Counted from the stretch's first letter, positions 34,738 through 43,388 are shown. The stretch: 64,000 nt of DNA from Oscillospiraceae bacterium (GCA_910575695.1 CAJTGJ010000014.1:1-64000); one strand, 5' to 3'. Numbers and translations: made by a program. Notes: generated from the letters alone by a model not told the origin.

Positions 34738-35663
34738 GCGAGACCATCACCATCGGGGTGGACCACGGCTACTACGCTATGAAAACAACGCATTTCTCGT
34801 TCCCCACCGGGCTGGTTCAGTACGAACATGAACCCTACACCAGCAAAGATGTACTGGAATGCGGCGGCAAATTCTATGTGGTGGGCAGCGGGCGGCAGCC
34901 GCTCCAGAAAGACAAAACGGTCACAGAGGACTACTACCTCTTGACCCTCGCCGCTATTGCCAAAGAGCTGGCCCACCGGGGTGCGGAACCCACCGCCGCT
35001 GTCCATCTTGCGGCGGGCCTGCCCCTCACCAGCTTCGGGCGGGACAAGAAGAAGTTCCGGGCCTACCTGCTCCGGGACGGCCAGCCGGTGTCCTTCCGCT
35101 ACGAGGGTATCGCCTACACCGTCACCATCGCGGAGGTGTCCCTGTTCCCCCAGGGGTACGCCGCCGTGCTGGCCCAGCAGGAATTGCTGGACGAACCCTC
35201 CGTCATTGTGGCGGACATCGGGGGCTGGACGGTAGACCTGATGCGGCTGGACAACCGCGTCCCCAACGCCGCCACCTGCCGGAGCCTGGAGCTGGGCATG
35301 ATCCGCTGCTTGGATGAGATCGCGGAGCAGGTGCGCCGCGCCCTGGGTCTGTCCATGACGGCGGCACAGATCGAAAGCATCCTCCGGGGCGAGGCAGGCA
35401 GCATGGGCGAACAGGCCAGGGAGATCATCCATCGAGAAGCTGGGGCCTATGTCCGCCGCCTGCTGTCCGCCATCACGGAGAGCGGTCTGGACGCCCGCGC
35501 CATGCCCGCCGTCTTCCTGGGCGGCGGGGCGGCGCTGCTGAAGCGCCACGTTGGGGCCACAGACGGCCTTTGCCGGCCTTTTATCCTGGATGACGTATGT
35601 CTGAACGCCAAAGGCTACGAACGCCTTGTGGGCCAGTTGTCGCGGGCCGTTGGCAATGGGTGA
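34734..35663 (+). CDS. parM: ParM/StbA-like actin-family partition protein
   Basis: A 309-residue actin-like ATPase. Phosphate-1 motif is TIGVDHGYYAMK (residues 6-17), phosphate-2 is SVIVADIGGWTVDLM (about 157-171), and the adenosine motif is AVFLGGGAALL (about 261-271). Such proteins form filaments that move DNA copies apart. An actin-type partition gene in an integrative element implies a replicating circular stage. It is followed by a ParR-like gene, overlapping by 8 nt. Confidence 0.85.
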   Translation: MSETITIGVDHGYYAMKTTHFSFPTGLVQYEHEPYTSKDVLECGGKFYVVGSGRQPLQKDKTVTEDYYLLTLAAIAKELAHRGAEPTAAVHLAAGLPLTSFGRDKKKFRAYLLRDGQPVSFRYEGIAYTVTIAEVSLFPQGYAAVLAQQELLDEPSVIVADIGGWTVDLMRLDNRVPNAATCRSLELGMIRCLDEIAEQVRRALGLSMTAAQIESILRGEAGSMGEQAREIIHREAGAYVRRLLSAITESGLDARAMPAVFLGGGAALLKRHVGATDGLCRPFILDDVCLNAKGYERLVGQLSRAVGNG

Positions 35664-35958
35664 GAAGCGGCGGGTGAACCTCTCGCTGAACCTCTCCACG
35701 CCCCACCACCGGGAGGCGTGGGGCATCATCCGCGCTATCCCCGCTGGCCAGCGGACAGACGCTTTGTGCCGGATGATCTGCAAGGGACATAGGCGGGACA
35801 GGCTGCTGGAGGAGATCCGAGCGGTCATCCGGGAGGAACTGCGGGACGTGGAATTTATCTCAGCACAAGAAAAAACCGAGCAGCCGCAGGCCGGGGACGT
35901 GGATGAAAGCGTCCTCGGCTTTCTGCTTGCGCTGCAGAATGATGGAGGTGACGAATGA
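35656..35958 (+). CDS. ParR-like centromere-binding protein
   Basis: A 100-residue protein starting MGEKRRVNLSLNLSTPHHRE. The strand VNLSLNLS followed by helices WGIIRAIPAGQRTDALCRMI fits a ribbon-helix-helix DNA-binding fold like ParR, and the C-terminal half is acidic. Its position right after the actin-like gene supports the assignment. The ATG overlaps the end of parM by 8 nt. Confidence 0.7.
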   Translation: MGEKRRVNLSLNLSTPHHREAWGIIRAIPAGQRTDALCRMICKGHRRDRLLEEIRAVIREELRDVEFISAQEKTEQPQAGDVDESVLGFLLALQNDGGDE

Positions 35959-35959
35959 T

Positions 35960-37117
35960 CTGATCCGTTATTTTGATATGTTCGCGGGGATCGGCGGCTT
36001 CCGGGCCGGACTGACCCGCGCGGGCGGTTTCCAGTGTGTCGGCCACTGCGAGATCGACAAGTACGCCGACGCCAGCTACCGTGCCATCCATGACATCGGA
36101 GAGGAGGAAGTATACTATCCAGACGCCAGAGAAATTGACCCCGGCGGAATGCCGGACTTCGACCTGCTTTGCGGCGGATTTCCTTGTCAATCTTGGTCAG
36201 CGGCAGGAAATCGACTTGGCTTCGCTGACCCCAGAGGAACTCTCTTCTTTGAGATTGCCCGACTGGCTGAAGCCCGAAAGCCTGCGTATCTGCTGCTTGA
36301 AAATGTTCCCCGCCTTTTACAGCATGACCAGGGACAGGCGTTTGCGACCATCCTCGCCGCGCTTCATGAGCTGGGGTATGGTCTCGAATGGAATGTGTGC
36401 AACAGCGCAGACCACGGGACTCCTCAATCGCGGAAAAGGCTGTTCCTTGTCGGATATCTTGATCCCCGATGCGCCGGCCAGGTATTTCCTCTCCCCGGAA
36501 ATGACGGCAAGGCTCTTATACAGCTCATTGGAGGAGCGCAGGGATACCGGGTCTACGATATCGCAGGAGTCGCCTGCACCCAAACCGCAGGCTCAGGCGG
36601 CACCGGAGCCAAAACAGGACTGTACCTGATTCCGCCTGACGCCGCCTTTGTGGATCTGTCTGTTGGGGAACCCAGACGGACCGATACCGCCCGGTGCCTC
36701 ACCGCCCGGTACGGGCAGACCACCCTTTCCAACCACAGAGCTGAGCGATCCGGGGTGCTGCTTATCAAAGAGGGAACCAAACAGGGCTATGCGGAGGCCG
36801 CCCCCGGCGACAGCGTGGACCTGGGATTTCCAAACAGCAGAACCAGAGCGGGCCGGGTGAGCAAGCTGGCCCATGACGCCGCCAGTGTGCAGGGCATCGT
36901 GGAACGGGGCGGGCGTATCCGCCGCCTCATGCCCAGGGAGTGTCTCCGGCTCCAAGGCTTCGCAGAAGATCAGATCGACCGCCTGCTGGCCATCACCTCG
37001 GACGCCCAGGCGTATAAACAGGCGGGCAATTCTGTCACCGTCAATGTGATTGAGGCCATAGGCCGCCGAATCCGGGCGGTGGATGAACAGCTCCGAAGGG
37101 AGGATGCGGCCGCATGA
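35960..37117 (+). CDS. C5-cytosine DNA methyltransferase
   Basis: About 385 residues with the full C5-MTase motif series: FAGIGGFRAG (motif I), CGGFPCQSWSAAGNR (motif IV, catalytic Cys near 76), LLLENVPRL (VI), ADHGTPQSRKRLFLVGYL (VIII), RLMPRECLRLQGFAED (IX) and QAGNSVTVNVIEAIG (X). No matching endonuclease lies nearby, so it is an orphan, perhaps for escape from host restriction. The start is unclear: a full GGAGGTGA (35944-35951) points at CTG 35960; in-frame ATGs at 35939 and 35942 have no SD. A second open frame overlaps it at 36036-36629. Confidence 0.85.
   Translation: MIRYFDMFAGIGGFRAGLTRAGGFQCVGHCEIDKYADASYRAIHDIGEEEVYYPDAREIDPGGMPDFDLLCGGFPCQSWSAAGNRLGFADPRGTLFFEIARLAEARKPAYLLLENVPRLLQHDQGQAFATILAALHELGYGLEWNVCNSADHGTPQSRKRLFLVGYLDPRCAGQVFPLPGNDGKALIQLIGGAQGYRVYDIAGVACTQTAGSGGTGAKTGLYLIPPDAAFVDLSVGEPRRTDTARCLTARYGQTTLSNHRAERSGVLLIKEGTKQGYAEAAPGDSVDLGFPNSRTRAGRVSKLAHDAASVQGIVERGGRIRRLMPRECLRLQGFAEDQIDRLLAITSDAQAYKQAGNSVTVNVIEAIGRRIRAVDEQLRREDAAA
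36036..36629 (+). other. Overlapping +1-frame ORF inside the C5 methyltransferase gene
   Basis: 197 codons without a stop in the +1 frame of the methyltransferase gene. From about 36170 it reads like a protein rather than a GC-driven shadow: WLKPESLRICCLKMFPAFY, SWGMVSNGMCATAQTTGL and GCSLSDILIPDAPARYFLSP. The phrase SLSDIL..PARYFLS resembles small phage and element proteins that I have seen adjacent to methyltransferase genes. No ribosome site is obvious. It could be true overprinting or only the conserved alternative frame of motif VIII. Confidence 0.25.
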
Positions 37118-38082
37118 GTGAGATCGGCATCAAGGACCAATGCTTCGGTGTGGAGGTGGAGATGACGGGCATCACCCGCAGGCAGGCCGCTGAAGCTCTG
37201 GCCACCTATTTTGGGACATCGCCCCAATACCTGGGGACCTATTACGACACCTGGGGCGTGACCGACCCGGAGGGCAAGGTGTGGAAGCTGATGAGCGACA
37301 GCAGTATCCGTGGGGAGCGGAAAATAGACTTCGGTTACAGATCCACCAGTGATGGCGAGTATCAGGTAGAGATGGTCACGCCAAAGCTGACCTACGCCGA
37401 ACTGCCCAAGCTCCAGGAATGTGTGCGCCGGGTGCGAAAGGCCGGGGCCAAGGCCAACGGCTCCTGCGGCATCCACGTCCATGTGGATGCTTCCAATCAC
37501 AACCGCCAGAGCCTGAAGAACCTGATCGGCATCATGTATTCCAAAGAGGATATCCTGTTCAAAGCCTTGCAGGTGAGCGAGTCCAGAGCAGAGCGCTGGT
37601 GCAAAAAGGTACGGGAACCCATGCTGCGGCAGGCCCGGACACTGTCCTCAGATGAAACCACAGACCTCACCCAACTGGAACAAGTCTGGTATGAGGGGGA
37701 TGTGGCAGACAGAGAACATTATAACTGGACCAGATACCACGCCTTAAATCTGCATTCTGTCTTTTACCGCGGCACCGTGGAATGGCGGTGCTTTAATTCT
37801 ACCCTCCACGCCGGGAAGGTGGCCGCATACGTCAACCTGTGCCTCGCCATCTCCGCCCAGGCCATCGCCCAGCGCAGCACCGTCATGCGCAAGACCCACA
37901 GCGAGAACGAGCTGTTCACCTTCCGGGTCTGGCTGGTGCGGCTGGGGCTCAACGGCGAGGAGTTCAAGCACACCCGTGACCATTTACTCGCCCACCTGGA
38001 AGGAGATAGGGCGTGGCGACACGATAAGGACAGCTATGAAGTCAATAAAAAGAAGAAAAACCGCCGTGAAACGGAGAGATGA
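37114..38082 (+). CDS. Amidoligase family protein (putative amidoligase enzyme)
   Basis: A 322-residue COOH-NH2 ligase of the glutamine-synthetase-like fold. The family pattern is GVEVEMTGITRRQAAEAL (residues 11-28), YQVEMVTPKL (about 89-98), SCGIHVHVDASNHN (about 118-131) and the C-terminal RYHALNLHSVF and TVEWRCFNSTLH. These enzymes join carboxyl and amino groups using ATP; substrates are small molecules or peptides. It overlaps the C5 methyltransferase stop by 4 nt and is followed by an 85-residue protein and a gamma-glutamyl-cyclotransferase-like gene, a pairing that fits making and breaking amide bonds. Confidence 0.8.
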   Translation: MSEIGIKDQCFGVEVEMTGITRRQAAEALATYFGTSPQYLGTYYDTWGVTDPEGKVWKLMSDSSIRGERKIDFGYRSTSDGEYQVEMVTPKLTYAELPKLQECVRRVRKAGAKANGSCGIHVHVDASNHNRQSLKNLIGIMYSKEDILFKALQVSESRAERWCKKVREPMLRQARTLSSDETTDLTQLEQVWYEGDVADREHYNWTRYHALNLHSVFYRGTVEWRCFNSTLHAGKVAAYVNLCLAISAQAIAQRSTVMRKTHSENELFTFRVWLVRLGLNGEEFKHTRDHLLAHLEGDRAWRHDKDSYEVNKKKKNRRETER

Positions 38083-38336
38083 CAATGAAAATTTGCATTG
38101 ACGAGCGCACCTATGAGGGCAGCGCCACGGAGATCATGGAGCAGCTCCGGCAGCAGACCTTCGACCCCACCGAGTACCCGGATACGGAGAGCTATATCTA
38201 CCAGCTTCGGAGCAACTTCATCCGGACCACCGACCTGGACTGCCCCCTGCCGGACTCCGGTGTGGAGGGGCAGGCGCTGGCCATGTTCGCCCATCTGGCC
38301 AAGGCCGGGGCGCTGGTCATTCTGGAGGAGAACTGA
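38079..38336 (+). CDS. Small protein between amidoligase and cyclotransferase
   Basis: An 85-residue acidic protein (MTMKICIDERTYEGSATEIM, ending GALVILEEN). ATG 38079 overlaps the amidoligase stop; ATG 38085 is an alternative start. Its beta-strand start ICIDERTYEGSATEIMEQL looks like a small compact fold. I know no function. Its position between the two enzymes makes a carrier or substrate role worth testing. Confidence 0.6.
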   Translation: MTMKICIDERTYEGSATEIMEQLRQQTFDPTEYPDTESYIYQLRSNFIRTTDLDCPLPDSGVEGQALAMFAHLAKAGALVILEEN

Positions 38337-38337
38337 G

Positions 38338-38856
38338 ATGGAAAATACACTGTATTTCGCCTATGGCAGCAACATCAACCTGGGCCAGATGGAGTACCGC
38401 TGCCCGGACGCCTCGGTGGTGGGGCCGGTGGTACTGGAGGGCTGGGAACTGCTGTTCCGCAGAGGCGGCTTCGCCACCATCGCCCCCAAGGAGGGCAAGA
38501 CCGTCCAGGGCCTGCTGTGGAGCATCACCCCGGCGTGTGAGCGCTCCCTGGATCGCTACGAGGGCTATCCCCGCTTTTATGACAAGAAGATGGTCATCGT
38601 CCGGGACAGCGAGGGCCGCTCTCTGTCTGTTATGGCCTATATTATGGATGACCGCTTCCGGGAACCCATGCTGCCCGCCGAGTCCTACTACAACGGTATC
38701 CTGGAGGGCTACCAACAGAACGGACTGCCGGTGTCTGCGTTGAAAAAGGCATGGGAACACGCTGTGCGGGAGGTGCATCAGGAGACGGAACGGATCAACG
38801 CCAGCATTTTTGACCGCCCCAAGCCGCCGAAACGGCGGGACGGTCATGACCGCTGA
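38338..38856 (+). CDS. Gamma-glutamylcyclotransferase-like (AIG2/GGCT) protein
   Basis: A 172-residue protein of the cyclotransferase fold. The substrate loop YFAYGSNINLGQM (residues 5-17) and the catalytic glutamate in DRYEGYPRFYDKK (about 71-83) are present. GGCT-type enzymes release 5-oxoproline from gamma-glutamyl amides. It starts one base past the stop of the 85-residue protein. With the amidoligase it probably forms a ligation/cleavage pair on gamma-glutamyl or similar amides. The C-terminus is basic (KPPKRRDGHDR), as in many proteins of this operon. Confidence 0.85.
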   Translation: MENTLYFAYGSNINLGQMEYRCPDASVVGPVVLEGWELLFRRGGFATIAPKEGKTVQGLLWSITPACERSLDRYEGYPRFYDKKMVIVRDSEGRSLSVMAYIMDDRFREPMLPAESYYNGILEGYQQNGLPVSALKKAWEHAVREVHQETERINASIFDRPKPPKRRDGHDR

Positions 38857-38880
38857 GGTCATGATGGGAGGAGAAACACT

Positions 38881-39276
38881 ATGTCCAGTAAAAAAATCTC
38901 GTTGACCGGCGAGGTGCATATCAGCACTGGCAGCGTCTATACCACCGTGGACGCGCTGGAGGCCATGAAGGTCATTGGCGTGGCCTACGGCCTCTACAGC
39001 CACGCGGAGGAGAGCAGGGACCAATGTGTCGCGCTGGATGAGAGCGGGGACCGCCCCGCCCTTGTTGTGCAGGAGGATATCAGCCACCACGGGAGTCCCC
39101 TGTGGGAGACGGTCCGTACCCTGACCGATGACCCCAGACAGATCCAGCGGTATCTGGCTTTCCGGGACACACTGAAGATGCTGCGGGAGATGGATCGGGA
39201 ACAGGAGCGCCCGCCTGTTCCCCAAACACCGGCGCGGGACCCCAAAAAAGACAGGAACAAGTACCATGATCGGTGA
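38881..39276 (+). CDS. Hypothetical element protein
   Basis: 131 residues, MSSKKISLTGEVHISTGSVY onward, with GGGAGGAG before the ATG. It looks like a small alpha/beta protein with a charged Pro-rich tail (RPPVPQTPARDPKKDRNKYH). No known motif. It overlaps the next gene by 11 nt. Confidence 0.55.
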   Translation: MSSKKISLTGEVHISTGSVYTTVDALEAMKVIGVAYGLYSHAEESRDQCVALDESGDRPALVVQEDISHHGSPLWETVRTLTDDPRQIQRYLAFRDTLKMLREMDREQERPPVPQTPARDPKKDRNKYHDR

Positions 39277-39745
39277 AAAATATCCGTTTTTCGATGTGCC
39301 GGAGGACGATGTCTCTCCGCTGTTCACGACCAAGCTCCAGGAGGCCGCCCATGTGGGCTGCCTGCGGGGTGTGTTTGACGGCAACGGGACAACAACCGAT
39401 TGGATCAGGGGAAACGATGCCCTGAAATCCCCCGCTTTTGATACGGAACTGCGGGACCTGTTTGAAGCATTGCAGCAGGATGGGCCGCTGAAGGATTTTC
39501 AATCTATGCGGCAATTCTGCCTGGAGCATCCCCAGGCGCGGATGTCCGGCAGGCAGACCTTCTACGCTTTCCGCATCGACACCCAGCGGCATCGGTATCA
39601 TTTGCGTTTTTTCCCGCAAAAGAGGAAATTCCACATCTTCTGCTATCAGGTTGACCGGATGAGGGAGGATCTGCCCAAGCCGGATTTTAACTATACCTAT
39701 CGAAAGAAGATAAAAAAGAAGAAAAATCGAGGTGAACGAACATGA
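39266..39745 (+). CDS. Hypothetical element protein
   Basis: A 159-residue protein with an acidic N-terminal half and a basic end (YRKKIKKKKNRGERT). The segment RHRYHLRFFPQKRKFHIFCY, alternating basic and aromatic residues, forms probable beta strands. No family recognised. It overlaps the DUF3846 gene by 4 nt. Confidence 0.55.
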   Translation: MIGEKYPFFDVPEDDVSPLFTTKLQEAAHVGCLRGVFDGNGTTTDWIRGNDALKSPAFDTELRDLFEALQQDGPLKDFQSMRQFCLEHPQARMSGRQTFYAFRIDTQRHRYHLRFFPQKRKFHIFCYQVDRMREDLPKPDFNYTYRKKIKKKKNRGERT

Positions 39746-40509
39746 AAATTTTAGTAGTGGAGCCGATGAAGCCTTGCGAGGTGAGGGAAATCTCCGATAC
39801 GCTGGAGGTTATGCAGGCGCTCGTGGGCGGACACATCCAGGCCGTCTATCCTTTCCGGGATGACGTGGCCCTGGTGTGCAATGAGGAGGGGCGGAATCTG
39901 GGTCTGCCTTATAACCGCCCCCTGACCAACGACCGGGGCGTCCCCTACGAGATGATTTGCGGGACATTTTTTCTGGCTGGCGTTGGCCCGGAGGACTTCA
40001 TCTCTCTTACGGATGATCAGATCCAGCGATACAAGGCCCTTTATGACAACGTCATGGTCGTAACAGCGGAGCGCCCTGCCGCCCAGGCAGAGATCGCGCC
40101 GGAGGCCACCATGCTGGACTTCGCTGTAGACTGCCAATTGACGTTCCGATTTGCTCGTGACGGGCAGGAAGCCGCTGAATCAAAAGATGCGTTCATCAGC
40201 CACGTCACAGAAGTGTTTAACGAGGACACACCTCTGGCGGAGCGGACAGTCGGGGGGCTGGACTTTGACTTCCGGGATGGTTGTGCTGAAGTTCGTTATA
40301 CGTTTGCCAGCCAGGAGAAAGACAAGACAAGTGCCGAGGTATTCTCGGAACAGTGTGTGCGGGATGTGCAGGACCGGCTGGAGGGATTTGGCTGCAAAGT
40401 AGAAAAGATCGATTGCTTTGCGGAGGAACTGGAACCGGACCCCGTAAGAGAGCCGGACAAGGCCCGTGGGAACCAGGAAAAGAAGAAGGGACACGGTCAT
40501 GACCGATAA
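39742..40509 (+). CDS. DUF3846 protein with an extra C-terminal domain
   Basis: 255 residues. The DUF3846 domain covers about 1-110: MKILVVEPMKPCEVREISDT, LVGGHIQAVYPFRDDVALVC, NEEGRNLGLPYNRPL and GTFFLAGVG. The C-terminal 100 residues form a second domain (QLTFRFARDGQEAAESKDAF, FSEQCVRDVQDRLEGFGCKV) that reappears as the main part of the protein at 42020-42505. DUF3846 is frequent in mobile elements, but its function is unknown. Confidence 0.75.
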   Translation: MKILVVEPMKPCEVREISDTLEVMQALVGGHIQAVYPFRDDVALVCNEEGRNLGLPYNRPLTNDRGVPYEMICGTFFLAGVGPEDFISLTDDQIQRYKALYDNVMVVTAERPAAQAEIAPEATMLDFAVDCQLTFRFARDGQEAAESKDAFISHVTEVFNEDTPLAERTVGGLDFDFRDGCAEVRYTFASQEKDKTSAEVFSEQCVRDVQDRLEGFGCKVEKIDCFAEELEPDPVREPDKARGNQEKKKGHGHDR

Positions 40510-40532
40510 CGCCGTGAGATGGGAGGGGGCAT

Positions 40533-40898
40533 ATGCCTGACTACAACCTGTCCAGCATCGCGGCGGTCTCAGCATCCGCAGAGCTGGCCCATATCCGCGC
40601 CAATCAGGAGCCGAACCAGGACAGCTACAATGCCGCATGGCTCCACGGCTACGCCGACGCGCTGACCAAGGCGGCGGAATCCCTGGAACCCCAGCGGGAA
40701 CTGATGGAGGCCATCATCGGCTATATGGGAGAGCGGTATGACAGCGCCGAGCTGTACGGCATCCTCCATGACACCCTGGAAATGTCCGATCAGGAGATCC
40801 GCTCTCTGGGCTTCGATCTGCCCCAATGCCGGGAGCCTGATGTGGGGACGCCTACCAAAAAACAAAAAGGAAGGAAAAATATCTTTTATGAGAGATAA
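40533..40898 (+). CDS. DUF3849/DUF3848-like small hypothetical protein
   Basis: A 121-residue protein. The segment SYNAAWLHGYADALTKAAES is followed by ELMEAIIGYMGERYDSAELY and GILHDTLEMSDQEIRSLGFD. The last part is a common way for element proteins to describe a helical 'reduced-spacing' domain. Assignment to a DUF family is tentative. Its end overlaps the SAM synthetase start by 11 nt. Confidence 0.5.
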   Translation: MPDYNLSSIAAVSASAELAHIRANQEPNQDSYNAAWLHGYADALTKAAESLEPQRELMEAIIGYMGERYDSAELYGILHDTLEMSDQEIRSLGFDLPQCREPDVGTPTKKQKGRKNIFYER

Positions 40899-42027
40899 CT
40901 ACATTCTGACCGCCGAGTCGGTCACCGAGGGCCACCCGGACAAGCTGTGCGACGCTATTGCCGACAGCGTCCTGGACGCCTGCCTGAAGCACGACCCCGC
41001 TGCCCGCGTGGCCTGCGAGGTCATGGCCACCGCAGGGAAGATCATCGTGGCCGGGGAGATCACCGCCGCCGAGCTGCCGGACATCCCGGCCATCGTCTGC
41101 CAGACTGTTCGGGAAACCGGCTATGGGCCGGACTATGAGGTGGAGGTCATCACCCATGACCAGAGCGGCGACATCGCCGGCGCTGTGGCTCAGGAGACCC
41201 GGATGGGCGCCGGCGACCAGGGCATCATGTACGGCTACGCCTGTTCGGAAACGCCCCAACTCCTGCCTCTGCCCGTGGTGCTGGCCCACCGGCTGACCCT
41301 GCTGCTCACCAACGCCCGGAAAACCGGGACCATCCAGGGCCTGGGGCCGGACGGCAAGGCCCAGGTATCCGTGGAGTACCAGAACGGTAAGCCCTGCCGG
41401 ATCGCCGCCGTTGTGGTCTCCTGCCAGCATGACGCGGACAAGGATCTGGACGAGCTGCGCCGGAAGATCACCCGGCACGTCATCGTCCCCGCCCTGCGGG
41501 ATCTGTATCCCGACCCGAAAACGGAGGTGTTCATCAACCCCTCCGGGCGGTTTGTGCTGGGCGGCTTCGAGGCGGACACCGGCCTGACGGGCCGGAAGCT
41601 GATGGCGGACACCTACGGCGGCCTCGTCCCCCATGGCGGCGGGGCGCTGTCCGGCAAAGACGGCAGTAAGGTGGACCGCAGCGGGGCCTACATGGCCCGA
41701 TACATCGCCAAGAACATCGTGGCCGCTGGGCTGGCGGAGAAATGCACCGTCAGCCTCGCTTACGCCATCGGCAGGGCCGAGCCGGTGGCGGTGGACATCG
41801 ACGCCCACCAGACCGGGAAGTACCCGGAGGCTGTGCTGGAGCAGGCCGTCCGGGCTGCATTCAACCTGACCCCCTCCGGGATGATCTCCGCCCTGGGGCT
41901 GGACCGGCCCATCTTCGCGCAGTTCTGCAACTATGGCCACTTTACTCACCAGGACGCCCCCTGGGAGCAGACGGACCGGGCCGCCGTATTGGTGGACGCT
42001 GTGGGAGGTGACCGCTCCAATGGATGA
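40888..42027 (+). CDS. metK: S-adenosylmethionine synthetase
   Basis: 379 residues with the three MetK domains. MRDNYILTAESVTEGHPDKL carries the ATP-binding His and Asp, GAGDQGIMYGYACSET is the methionine-loop signature, and GGGALSGKDGSKVDRSGAYM is the P-loop-like C-terminal signature. It would make SAM from methionine and ATP. ATG 40888 is inside the end of the previous gene, with AAGGAAGG about 13 nt upstream. A chromosomal metK is normally essential and single, so a copy on a conjugative element carrying three DNA methyltransferases suggests a dedicated SAM supply. Confidence 0.95.
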   Translation: MRDNYILTAESVTEGHPDKLCDAIADSVLDACLKHDPAARVACEVMATAGKIIVAGEITAAELPDIPAIVCQTVRETGYGPDYEVEVITHDQSGDIAGAVAQETRMGAGDQGIMYGYACSETPQLLPLPVVLAHRLTLLLTNARKTGTIQGLGPDGKAQVSVEYQNGKPCRIAAVVVSCQHDADKDLDELRRKITRHVIVPALRDLYPDPKTEVFINPSGRFVLGGFEADTGLTGRKLMADTYGGLVPHGGGALSGKDGSKVDRSGAYMARYIAKNIVAAGLAEKCTVSLAYAIGRAEPVAVDIDAHQTGKYPEAVLEQAVRAAFNLTPSGMISALGLDRPIFAQFCNYGHFTHQDAPWEQTDRAAVLVDAVGGDRSNG

Positions 42028-42505
42028 CGGAATGGATTATGATGTTCAGACTAAAGTGAGTTTCCGTCTCGACTTTGACGGTTCTGGCGAATTCAATATG
42101 CTGCTGCTCCCGGATGTGCAGAAGCAATTTGTGCAGCACGTTAAGGAAGTCTATGAGAAGGACAACACCTTGGGCAGCGGCTATGTCTCCAGCGATCTCA
42201 ATTTCCAGTTTGATGGCCGTATGGTGCATCTGGAATATACCTTTCACTGCCATGATGAAAACGAGGCTGAAGCGGAGAGCTTCTCCACCTACAGTGTACA
42301 GTGTGTTCAGGAGGCGCTGGAGGAGTTTGGCTGTAAGATCAGGAAAATCGAATGTAAAGCTGAGGAAGCGGACATGACGTGGCTGGATCGGCTGGAGGAT
42401 GCGATCTTCGGCACAAAGGACAAGGCACAGAAGCAGTCTCCGGCAAAGGATAAGTCTGGCCAAAAGACCGCTTCCAAAAAGAAAGCGCCCAGACAGGAGC
42501 GGTGA
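42020..42505 (+). CDS. Hypothetical protein sharing a domain with the DUF3846 protein
   Basis: 161 residues. The first 115 (VSFRLDFDGSGEFNMLLLPD, HLEYTFHCHDENEAEAESFS, YSVQCVQEALEEFGCKIRKI) align by eye with the C-terminal half of the protein at 39742-40509, including the closing EFGCKI-KIEC/GFGCKV-KIDC strand. A short linker and a basic Lys-rich tail follow. Function is unknown. It overlaps metK by 8 nt. Confidence 0.6.
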   Translation: MDDGMDYDVQTKVSFRLDFDGSGEFNMLLLPDVQKQFVQHVKEVYEKDNTLGSGYVSSDLNFQFDGRMVHLEYTFHCHDENEAEAESFSTYSVQCVQEALEEFGCKIRKIECKAEEADMTWLDRLEDAIFGTKDKAQKQSPAKDKSGQKTASKKKAPRQER

Positions 42506-42507
42506 CA

Positions 42508-43257
42508 GTGGAGCGGCCCAAGTTTATCGCCTCATGCTCATTCGGGAAAGATTCGTTGGCCACCATTTTGCTTGCAAAAGAGCATGGGGTGCCTCTGGAT
42601 GAGGCGGTCTATTGCGAAGTGATGTTTGACAAGGGTATCTCCGGTGAGGTACCGGAGCATCGGGACTTCATCTACAACACCGCTATTCCTGCATTGGAGC
42701 GGATGGGGGTAAAAATAATCGTTCTCCGCTCGGAAAAGACCTATGTGGAGCTGTTCACCGGGCGGGTGACCCGCGGCCCGAAAAAGGGCATGGTGCGCTC
42801 CTTCCCTCTGTGTGGGAAGTGCGCCGTCCAGCGGGACTGCAAGGTCCGGCCCATCCAGCGGTACCAGAAAACCCTGCCGCCTGGGACGGTCCAATACATC
42901 GGCATCGCCAAAGATGAGCAGGAACGGCTGCTCCGTCTGGAGGGCGGCAGGCAGGTGTCCCTGCTGGCAAAATACAATTTCACAGAACGGGACGCATGGC
43001 AGCTCTGCGAGGACGCGGGGCTGCTTTCTCCTGTCTACGAATTCACCGACCGGGGCGGGTGCTGGTTCTGCCCCAACGCCAAGCGGGCGGAGCTACGCCA
43101 CCTCTACGACTGCCACCCGGACCTGTGGGCCAGGATGCTGGAGTTGCAGGCCATTCCCGGCAAGACAACGGAAAAGTTCAACCGCACCCAGAAGTTCTCC
43201 GACATCGACGCCATGTTCCGGCAGGAGGACGAGGAAACCGCACAGGCGGCGGCATAG
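42508..43257 (+). CDS. PP-loop ATPase of the PAPS-reductase/DndC-like family
   Basis: About 249 residues from GTG 42508. The PP-loop SCSFGKDSLATILLAKEHG (9-27) binds ATP. Two cysteine pairs, CGKCAVQRDCK (about 107-117) and GGCWFCPNAKR (about 186-196), look like a metal or Fe-S site. Relatives adenylate a substrate for sulfur transfer or reduce PAPS; phage and element versions are mostly uncharacterised. It lies just after metK and the shared-domain protein. A second, divergent copy is at 49710-50495. Confidence 0.8.
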   Translation: MERPKFIASCSFGKDSLATILLAKEHGVPLDEAVYCEVMFDKGISGEVPEHRDFIYNTAIPALERMGVKIIVLRSEKTYVELFTGRVTRGPKKGMVRSFPLCGKCAVQRDCKVRPIQRYQKTLPPGTVQYIGIAKDEQERLLRLEGGRQVSLLAKYNFTERDAWQLCEDAGLLSPVYEFTDRGGCWFCPNAKRAELRHLYDCHPDLWARMLELQAIPGKTTEKFNRTQKFSDIDAMFRQEDEETAQAAA

Positions 43258-43388
43258 CCAGGAATTGTTGGTATTGCCCGGTTTTCACAGTCCATTCTTG
43301 TTGGGTATCGTGAATAGCTTTTCCCGGTAAAAGCTGGTATCGTTGCTGCTGGCACAGCCACAAAATCATGATGAGGAGGACGAGCGAA

